This document shows positions 56,222 through 64,000 of a DNA stretch of 64,000 nt, one piece after another. Under the pieces are notes generated by a model that worked only from the letters and a program-made list of their open reading frames with translations, was not told the DNA's origin and did no database searches. The DNA is from Arthrobotrys musiformis (taxonomy: Eukaryota; Ascomycota; Orbiliomycetes; Orbiliales; Orbiliaceae): contig JAVHJL010000001.1 in NCBI GenBank assembly GCA_036971715.1, forward strand, positions 4,526,001-4,590,000, in the 5' to 3' direction. The position numbers and the translations under genes are program-made. Each line of letters begins with the position of its first letter. The stretch's first letter is position 1.

Positions 56222-58440
56222 AGTCAACCCGTTTTCATGATCTGTGCCAGCCTTCCCATTTCACAAAAACCTCCCACCTTCCCGAAGTCCTAATTTTTTT
56301 TTGCATCCCATTTTCTATTGCGCAATTGCACTAGCACCAAAAGTTTCTTAACCACAGCAATTCTTCAATTTGATCATTAATGGTATAGGCCGTCACGCCT
56401 ACTACTTTATTACATTGTTTCCTAGCACCTTTTTTCCATTTCTGGTTTATTTGCAGCACTTTTTTGCTTGGAGGGCACCATAATACCCCGGCGCAACCAT
56501 TTGGAGGAATCATTTTCTATTATCATCTTTATTTTATACTTCGTATATAACGTTTCTCCGGTTAACGTTCTGAAACAATGGCCATAAAATACACGCGTGG
56601 GCATATGGGACGGCATTTTTTTCAATTTTGTTTTTGAAGTCAAAGGAATTTTTTCTCCGTACTATACTTTCATGTTCTATTTTTTGCCAGTTTGTCAAGG
56701 AAAACCCGCTAACTCCCCAGATCCTCGCAAAAAGAGGAAGCCGTCATGTCCCTCCCCTCCTCTCTTTAGATGTATCCCCCGCCTCCGCTTCTACCTTTTT
56801 TTGTGTTATGCACAGACGGACGAGAACTATCACCAAAAAGCTGTCCATGCATACAATTGCGCATACCATACTGGGGTGTGTCTACGCCTGACCTTGATAT
56901 GCGGCTTGTTCCGCCAAGGCGAAAAAAATAGTGAAATATGAACCGATACAGCTCGTGCTTGCTCTCTATAAGAATTAATATACTGGCTTACTCATCATGC
57001 ATGAATCTTTTTCTCATTACAAAAACAATCCGTGCACTTTTTTTTCGTTAGCGGTGACGATAGTTACCCTTTTCTTCGTTAGATGGAGATATTAAAGTTT
57101 AACGCACCTGCTTGCGAGGGGGGAATAACCTAAAAGCATTGTTTCGTTGGGGTTAGCTATAGCTGGCACAACGGGACCACTAGCACTGGCACAGGCGTTT
57201 TTTTCTTCTCGTTCCGGATCTTTTTCTCGTTTTTTGTCAGGTTCGGGCTCTTTGCGATAGCCCTGCATGTGCGCTGCATGGCAGATTGACAAGTGAGGGG
57301 CGCCCTTTCCCAGGATCCTTTTTGTCTCTTTTTTCTCCCTTTTTTTCTTTTTTATATTTTTCCTCTCTCTCCGCTTTGCTCGAAACTTTGTTTCTCGATC
57401 TGCGTTGACTTGTGGGATGTAATAGAGATCGACGTCGACGTTTTAATTGTCCTTTTGGCTGGATTGTAATTGGCTGCATGTACCTACAGCTGTACGGCTG
57501 TACTGTTGCAGATGATACAAATATTTTTTAAGATAGATCACTTTTTTTCTCTCTTCTATTTTAAAACCGGTTCTATGTCACATTTACGCAGGCGTGGTTG
57601 TTCTGATACACTGATGTGGCCATTTATAATAGTTAGCGGTGGAGAGTGGCAGGCGATACTCGCCGGATCGTCCAACGTTCTAGACCATCCACGCGAACGG
57701 GATATAAAACATATCGTCTTTTAAAAAAAAAAAAAAAAAAAAAACCGGATGAAATGTCTAAGTTGTGACGTCTATCCAGCCCTACGGTATACAAAAAATT
57801 GTCTAGGGACTTTGTCGTCAGTTGATATCTTCAACACCATCGGATTATCTCCAGTTGCGGTTTTGCCATCCATTGCATCAATATGTCTGGCGTGAAACGA
57901 ATAGTAAAACCTCATGATATCACTTTTTTTTTTCGTGATTCCAGACCGACCTTTTGAAGGGTCTGTTGGAATAGAGGGATACATCAGAGAGCGCCAATGA
58001 TTTCATTCTCGGAGCCCGTTATGCTTTTTTTTCAAATTTTCTCGTCAGCGCGAAGAAGGGGAAAAGGGGATACGGGGAGGTTTAATCCCTTCCCCTTTGT
58101 CAGCTAACTCGCAGAAGACGAGAAAAAGAAATACCAAAGTGAAATCGCCAATTAAATGATTGAGTGACAAGTAATTGGTGATATCCCAGCTCCTGTTTTG
58201 CGCACGTGCTGAACATACGGCAGCATGTCTACGTTTCTCAGCTAATGAGGAAAACGCTGCACCTCCCCCTGTCGTTAAAATATCATTTGCATTGAAATTA
58301 TAACTATCTATGGTATTCGTAGTCACGTAAATCAATAGTGATAATAGTACACGAAAACGCCGCCGTAATATGCAAGTGATGCCGTCCCAACGCTGTAAGG
58401 TATTTTGATAGTGAAAGAGAAGTAAGGAAAAATAAAGTGT
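56222..58440. other. Convergent intergenic region with a poly(A) tract
   Basis: About 2.2 kb between convergent genes, rich in T runs, with 22 A in a row at 57723-57744. No supported gene was found. The 3' ends of the regulator and URI1 genes lie here. Confidence 0.45.
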
Positions 58441-60826
58441 TTACGGTAGTTGGCTCTTCACCCTCCCGGCTTTGAACCTACTGACCTTCTTCTTCTCCAT
58501 GTTCTCGTCGATGGGGACTTCCATCTTTTCCTCCTCGGTCTCTACGAATCCACCTTGGCGCTGGATTAGCTTGTTACGCATTGAATAATATGCGTTCGCG
58601 ACTTCGCGTTGGTGGAGGTCTGGGTCGAGCTCGTCGGGGACGGATGGGGGAGCTCTTTCGATGGTCGATGACTTTTCCCACGTTGGTGCACGTTCGATGA
58701 CTGAGGCGGCCATGATTGGACGGTCTTCGTCGGAGAGCTCGGCGCCGAGGGGGTCGAGAGTGGTGGCCTCTTCCGGAGCCGGTTCTTTTGATTTTGATTT
58801 GGGTGTGGATTTGGGTGTTTTGCGGGTAGGCATTTTACCTGTTGGTTTTGGAGGTACTGGGGCTGAAGTGGATGGTGTGCGCTCAATGATTTCGTAGGAG
58901 CCCGGTGGTGGTGGTGGTGGTTCTGATTTTTCGACGACTCCAGAAATCGCAGCGGGGGCTTTGTCGATAGCGGATTGTTCCTTCGCTTTCTGGATCTGTC
59001 TGGCGGCTCTGAAGAGTGAGGGAAGCTTCTTCTTCGGCTGTTCGGTCGTATTTTGGAAGTAGCGCGCTTCTTGATCTGCTGTGCCTGGGCCAAAAATCAT
59101 GTCTAGGATGCTGGGATCGATATCTTCGTCGTCGAATTCATTTCCAATAAGCTGGGAGGCGTTGGAAGGAGGTTTTGAGATTGGGGCTGGAGCCGGGGCG
59201 ATGTCGAGTTCTTCTGCAAAGCGGACGCCTTTCTTTTCGGAAGGCTTCTTCTTCTCCTTCTTTGGCTCCTCTGCTAGGGATGCGATTTCTTTGTTTTGTT
59301 CTGTATTGGCTGCGAGAGTTTTCGATTCCTGTTCAACCTCAGCGGCAACTTGAGCTGCCTTGTCTCTGGCTTCGATCTTCTTCTGGAGAATCATCATTTC
59401 TCGCCTGACTTTATCTGAGACCAGCCGGCCCTTTGATCGACCCCATTGATCTTCATCCTCTTCATCATCTTCGTCCTCGTCCTCGTCGTCATCATAATCC
59501 TCATCGTCGTAATCGTCTTCGTCCCCTTCTTCTAGTTCGATCTCGGCGACAATATTATTCATCTCTTGCATGTTGTACTTGATCATTTCCTCCCTCATCT
59601 GAGCATCTTCTTCGGATTCTTCAACGTTTGGCAAGTTGTTGAAGGGATCTTCAGAATCCTCATCAAGACCTTCGTCGTCGGAGTCGTCGAGAACTCTGAT
59701 CCTTGCGATTCCTTCCCTTTGTGGGTCTCCTGGTTTGGTCTGCTCCGGGGCGACCACTGAAGATGAAGATTGTGGCACCTCTGAGATGATTTCTTTGACA
59801 GATATCTCCTCTTTCGGGGATGGTTTTGGAGCTTCCTCCTTGACATCGGGGACTAGCTTTGCCTTCACTCGTTTTTCGGTCAAAACCATTCCAGTTTGTG
59901 CTGAGTACTCCTTCTCCGTGGATTGGATACGCTTCGGGGTCTTAGGCTGGACTTTCGGTTTCGGCTTCTGCTGGATTTGGTCTTGAGTTGGAGGTTTCTT
60001 CCCAGAGGTGGGCGGTTTGGAGGTCGTAGACTTCAAAGCAGCAGAGCTACTAGTAGCCTTAGATTTTTCCAGTGGTTTGGTGGACTCCGTTTTCTCCTTC
60101 TCCTTCTGCTTTTTCGACAATGTATCGACCAAGGGCTGGAAGCTTTCGATCGCAGCAGCGATATTGAACGGTTGGGCAGATCCTCCAGCGGCGGGGTTAA
60201 CGTCCGACTCTGTTCATCTAAATTAGCTATATGGTTCGTTTCCATGGGTATCGTCGAGGTGAAAGACTCACTGATAACTACACCCCTCTCGTCCAAATCC
60301 TCCCTGATATCCATCACGGGCAGCCCCTCATCGTTCGTCAACTGCCCGGAGTTCTTGATAATTCTAACATTATCCAATGTCGACTCGCCTATTTCAAGCT
60401 GCTTCTCGATCTTGTCGATGTTTTCTTGAATATCTGGGCGCATAAGCATTAGCTATTCCCAAAGCAAGCAAACTGAGAGCTTATATAATAGGCTCAATAG
60501 AAGCCATAGAAGAGAGGGACACGGGTCAACTAACAGTCTATCCGATGCCTGACAGCTTCGGCAACCTGCACCGGCCCACGCTTGATGCCCTCCTTGTCTC
60601 CCAAGAAGGAGGTTATCTCCTCCCTCGTGATGACATCTCCACCAAAGTCATCGGCGATGGCGAGGATCTTATCCCTCCCTGCAGCCTTTGGCAGCGATAA
60701 GAGCTCTTCCTTGAGCCCCTCGTATTCTGCAGAATGGAGCTGCCAGTGTTTCAGTGCCTTTCGCAGCTTGGCTACAGAAGCCTCCAGCTGCTGGCGCTGT
60801 TTTTCGGTGACTTCGATGGTGTCCAT
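58441..60826 (-). CDS. BUD27: Unconventional prefoldin RPB5 interactor (URI1 / BUD27)
   Basis: A prefoldin-like scaffold that helps assemble RNA polymerases through RPB5 and takes part in translation and TOR-linked control. Three exons (60826-60535, 60433-60272, 60209-58441) give 740 residues. The N-terminal coiled prefoldin-alpha domain includes MDTIEVTEKQRQQLEASVAK and continues across the first splice as RHRIDYIQENIDKIEKQLE. The middle is Lys/Pro-rich and then strongly acidic (about 59450-59540). A later helix carries VRREMMILQKKIEARDKAAQ. The C terminus ends VSRFKAGRVKSQLP, the DUF3835 signature of this family. The first donor is GTTAGT and its intron is 101 bases. The gene is divergent from TFB3, with 315 bases between the start codons. 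Confidence 0.86.
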
Positions 60827-61141
60827 GGTGAGTATATAGTAGTGACCGTAGGAGTGGGTGATTGATGAGTGGTCGTGGGGAGGTTGACGACGAGAAAGAA
60901 AGGATCCAGCTAAAAGTCAAAAAAAAGTTTTGAGGCCGCTAACGAAGGCGGCTTAAAAATCAAGCCAAGGCGCCTTGCTCGATAAGCAGGGGCGCTGGCC
61001 TCCAAACCGCGTCTTCAAATTGGCCTCCAATCCCAACCCAACCATCAACCATCCCAATTGGACCGCGATATGTCCATCGGCTGTCGATATCCTTCCCCTC
61101 CGACCCCCCGAAGATAATCCCGAATCGCATCCGAATCCGCA
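60827..61141. promoter_or_regulatory. Bidirectional promoter region, URI1 / TFB3
   Basis: 315 bases separate the two divergent start codons, so both core promoters must share this stretch. It contains inverted GC-rich bits around 60940-60990 (GCCGCTAACGAAGGCGGC). No specific factor site is claimed. Confidence 0.45.
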
Positions 61142-62375
61142 ATGCCGTCGTTAACAACCTCAACCGCGGCAGCGATCGCCCGCGCCCGCGAAAATGCCAT
61201 AAACCGCGGCGGCGACGCCGACGAGATCTGCCCCGTGTGCAAATCCTCGCGATATCTAAACCCCAACATGCGATTCCTCGTAAATCCCGAATGCTACCAC
61301 AAGATGTGCGAATCCTGCGTCGACAGGTTGTTCTCGCAGGGACCGTCGCAGTGTCCCGTCGTAGGATGCGATAAGATTTTGAGGAAGCAGAAGTTCAGGA
61401 AGCAGACTTTTGAGGATATTCAGGTCGAGAAGGAGGTTGATGTTAGGAAAAGAATTGCAAAGACGTAAGTCCTGTCCCTACCTTCTTCGGTTGTTTTATA
61501 TATCGTGAGAGTGAAGAAGGCTGTGTGCTAACAGGTGCTAACGCCTGCATGATATATAGATTCAACAAGCGACAAGAGGATTTTCCTTCCCTCAAGGAAT
61601 TCAACGACTACTTGGAAGAAGTCGAGACAGTTACCTTCAACTTGCTCAACAGTATTGACATCAATGCCACGGAGGCCAAGATCACTGCATTCGAACAATC
61701 AAACAAGTCGTCAATCCTTCAGAATGCCGCAAAGGCTGCACAGGAGCAGCAGTTCGCACTGGCACAAAGAGAGTTTGAGAAGGAACAGCATAGAAGGGCA
61801 AGGGAGCTAGAAAACGAGATCGAGGCCGAAGAGAAACGTGATAAAGCTGAACACAAAGCGAATCTACTCAAGGCCCTGGAGGCGGATAATCCAGATGCGG
61901 AGGTAGCAAAGGTTAACAAAATGGCCAGAAAGAAGAGCTCAATGAGAAGGGAGAATCAAGAACGACGGGCTCGTGAGCTCGAGGCTGCAAGAAATGCACC
62001 GGCATTCCAGTTCATGTCGAATCTTAATCGGGTTGCAGAAGAGGCGCCACCTGAGAAGTATGATCCCGTCGACGGATTTGACGAGACAAATCGGTACTTC
62101 ATGTACCGAGACAAATATGAGAGCCCGTATGTCTTCCCCTTTCTGAACCGCTTTTTTGAGATGGCTTAAAAAACTAACATCCGAGAAATAGATGGTTGGA
62201 TGACGCACGTAATAACAAGTCCATACTGGCCGGTGGATATCTTTTGCAACAGTATTACGAGAGAGCTATATTCGAGGCCTTCTCTGGAGTCGGATGTTTC
62301 ATCGAAGATCCCACAGAAGAAGCAGCGCTTCCCTCAGAATCGTTTGATACGCCTATGATAGATTCTGCTGTTTGA
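61142..62375 (+). CDS. TFB3: TFIIH / CAK assembly subunit TFB3 (MAT1)
   Basis: A RING protein that bridges the CDK-activating kinase to core TFIIH for transcription initiation and repair. Three exons (introns 61465-61559 and 62127-62191) give 357 residues. The N-terminal C3HC4 RING lies at about 30-80, with CPVCKSSRYLNPNMRFLVNP and CYHKMCESCVDRLF. Splicing gives KRIAKTFNKRQEDFPSLKEF, the family hinge. A long Glu/Lys/Arg-rich coiled coil follows, then PEKYDPVDGFD and, after the last splice, YESPWLDDARNNKSILAGGY. The length is close to yeast Tfb3. The ATG at 61142 is the first in frame and precedes a short Ala/Thr leader. Confidence 0.93.
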
Positions 62376-62756
62376 AAACTCCCCGGACCAGCTGGATTGG
62401 TAAGGTTTCATGAGGACTGTCAATTTTTGCGAGCGACATTTTGATATTTTAGAAAACATTTGTAGGATGGCGTCTGGGTGTTTACGGTTTTCTTGGGCAT
62501 GGATTTAGCTGTTTGCTTATATTTTCCCTTGAATATTATGAATATATGATAGCAATGAAAATGCTAAATAGTGAGACAAGCAAGTAATTAGTTTGCTCAA
62601 AATATAAGTATTAGCTTGCACTCCAATGCACCTCGTGTATAACCCAGTCAACTAGTTGAGCTGAAAGAGAGGTTTGAAATTAACATATTTATAATGTGAA
62701 TGTAGCGCCAGCACTTGATCTACCCCATATTTCATATTTTCTTCACGAAGGAAATT
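62376..62756. other. Convergent 3' region, TFB3 / FPGS
   Basis: About 380 A+T-rich bases between two convergent stop codons. No element beyond 3' untranslated sequence was recognised. Confidence 0.4.
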
Positions 62757-64000
62757 CTAGTTCAGGAGAATAGCCGCTTCCTCGCCATCTTCTACCACTT
62801 CAAGGAACCCGCCGACTAAATGCAAGCTCCCCGTAACTAGAACCTGGGTCTTTCCTCCCAGTTTCTTGATTGCCTCTACAGTCTCTTGAATAGTCTCCAT
62901 CACATGCACCTCTGCCTTGCTCCCGGTATCCGGCCATGCTTGTGCGAGTTTCTTTTGGACTTTAAGTGTATCAACGGCCTCGCTGCTGACATTAATACTA
63001 ATAAGATCTAATAACCCGTTAGTAACTCCGGGTAGGATACAGCAGGGTGAGGGTAAATTACTCACCTAGTTTAGTTGTATGATCACTGTAGGTTCGGTTT
63101 GTTGTAAAGTAAACGTGCGTGAAGATATCTCCGCCCAATTGCTGCTTGAGGATCTGGTGGAGATCCTTGGTCAATTGTTCCGCATCTCGAGTTTGCTGAT
63201 TGAACAGAAGCACGATGTTCTTGTACTCGCTATATCCAAAGCATTAGGTTTTCTTCCCAATTCGGTATGTGATATATGTTCAGGCTTACCTTCGGTCTAC
63301 GCTAGCAAACCATTTCCCTGCTTCCATAATACTGTCTTTGGTGTGTGCCCCGTCGACGCACCACTGTACTCCATCTTTGTTGATAATCTGGCACCGGCCT
63401 TTCCAAACAGCTGTTTCTAGACCCCTAACAACCTCCTCCGGCAATGTACTTCCATCCCCGACACCAATATCCTTTCCGGTACATTTCCTCATATGTTCCT
63501 CGACCATCTTCACCGCCAAGCTAGCATTTCCCTTCTGAAACTCGCCGGCCAATCCCAACTTAATGTTTCCCACCCCCTTCAAAACCGGTACAACATCAAA
63601 CTCAATTTTCTTCTCCTCCACTCTCTCATGTATTGTCTTCATCGCCTCCTCTTCCTGCGGTACGCTAAGCCCCTTCGACCCAGTCTTGAAAATCCCAGCT
63701 TTATGCCACGCGATACTTCCCAAAGTATTCCCCAACAACCCAACATGATCGATTCCCAAACTCGTAATCCCCGTTACCGTCGGCTCTTCAATGATATTTG
63801 TCGAATCATGCTCCCCACCGATGCCCACCTCCAAAATAACCGTATCACACCCCTCCCTGACGTACGTATGGAACGCAAGCATCGTCAGAAACCGAAAGTA
63901 CATCGGTTTGATACCATCGCTTAAGCCACCCAACCCTTCCCTCTGCCCGGTCTCCTCGAGTCGATCGTAGAGTTCGAAAAAGTATTTTGTGAAGAGGGGT
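62757..64000 (-). CDS. Folylpolyglutamate synthase, 3' part (runs off the window)
   Basis: Adds glutamate tails to folates, keeping them in the cell and making them better cofactors. Only the C-terminal part is here. The frame is open at the edge (reading PLFTKYFFELYDRLEETG), and three exons are visible (to 63290, 63229-63066 and 63007-62757; introns 60 and 58 bases). Family features include GGLSDGIKPMYFRFLTMLAF, VILEVGIGGEHDSTNII, GITSLGIDHVGLLGNT, AGIFKTG and VDGAHTKDSIMEAGKWF. After splicing the sequence reads SEYKNIVLLFNQQTRDAEQL and ends with VTGSLHLVGGFLEV. The N-terminal ATP-binding loop lies outside the window. Dihydrofolate synthase is a less likely alternative. Confidence 0.9.

Noticed and set aside
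1..64000. Secondary-metabolite cluster or transposon coding sequence
   Set aside because: No synthase, terpene cyclase, transposase, reverse transcriptase or integrase motif was seen in any frame.

Overview
The window looks like nuclear DNA from a filamentous ascomycete (Pezizomycotina). The genes are broken by short introns, mostly 55 to 115 bases, with GTAAGT/GTATGT-type donors, CTAAC-like branch sites and YAG acceptors. The gene set is typical of such fungi: carbohydrate-active enzymes, a Zn2Cys6 regulator and the alpha-aminoadipate lysine pathway. I cannot fix the class from sequence alone; Leotiomycetes or a related class is only a guess. No transposon coding sequence, CRISPR array or clear functional tRNA or rRNA gene was seen. 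All exon coordinates below were derived by hand from splice signals and reading-frame continuity.

Left part (0-20.7 kb). A secreted GH43 xylosidase/arabinofuranosidase (276-2359, +) and a GH78 alpha-L-rhamnosidase (6413-2495, -) lie tail to tail. The GH78 gene has a 16-base micro-exon and one 680-base intron carrying a tRNA-like (SINE-like) insertion. Next come an F-box-like protein, a secreted cysteine-rich protein made of two matching lobes, the splicing factor PRP17 (+) convergent with the ribosome-biogenesis factor UTP4 (-), a CBM1-carrying feruloyl esterase (18368-17236, -) and a small cysteine-rich protein of unknown function. The three carbohydrate enzymes would act on arabinoxylan- and rhamnose-containing plant polymers and on their ferulate links.

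Middle part (21-45.5 kb). This is a housekeeping block: homoisocitrate dehydrogenase (lysine biosynthesis), a heptad-repeat F-box-like protein, a short EZH2-like CXC-SET methyltransferase, a WDR6/RTT10 tRNA-modification scaffold, the DNA-repair nuclease RAD2/XPG, the GTPase NOG2 (with a structured 411-base intron), a large secreted protein of unknown function, a twin CX9C mitochondrial protein and an AME1/CENP-U-like kinetochore protein.

Right part (45.5-64 kb). An 8.3-kb stretch without convincing genes precedes a Zn2Cys6 transcription factor (53801-56221). Then come the RNA-polymerase assembly factor URI1/BUD27 (-), divergent from the TFIIH subunit TFB3 (+), and the 3' part of a folylpolyglutamate synthase (-) that runs off the right edge.

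The clearest candidates for something new are the two-lobed secreted protein, the truncated EZH2-like enzyme, the structured NOG2 intron and the SINE-like insertion inside the GH78 intron. I found no coherent novel multi-gene system.
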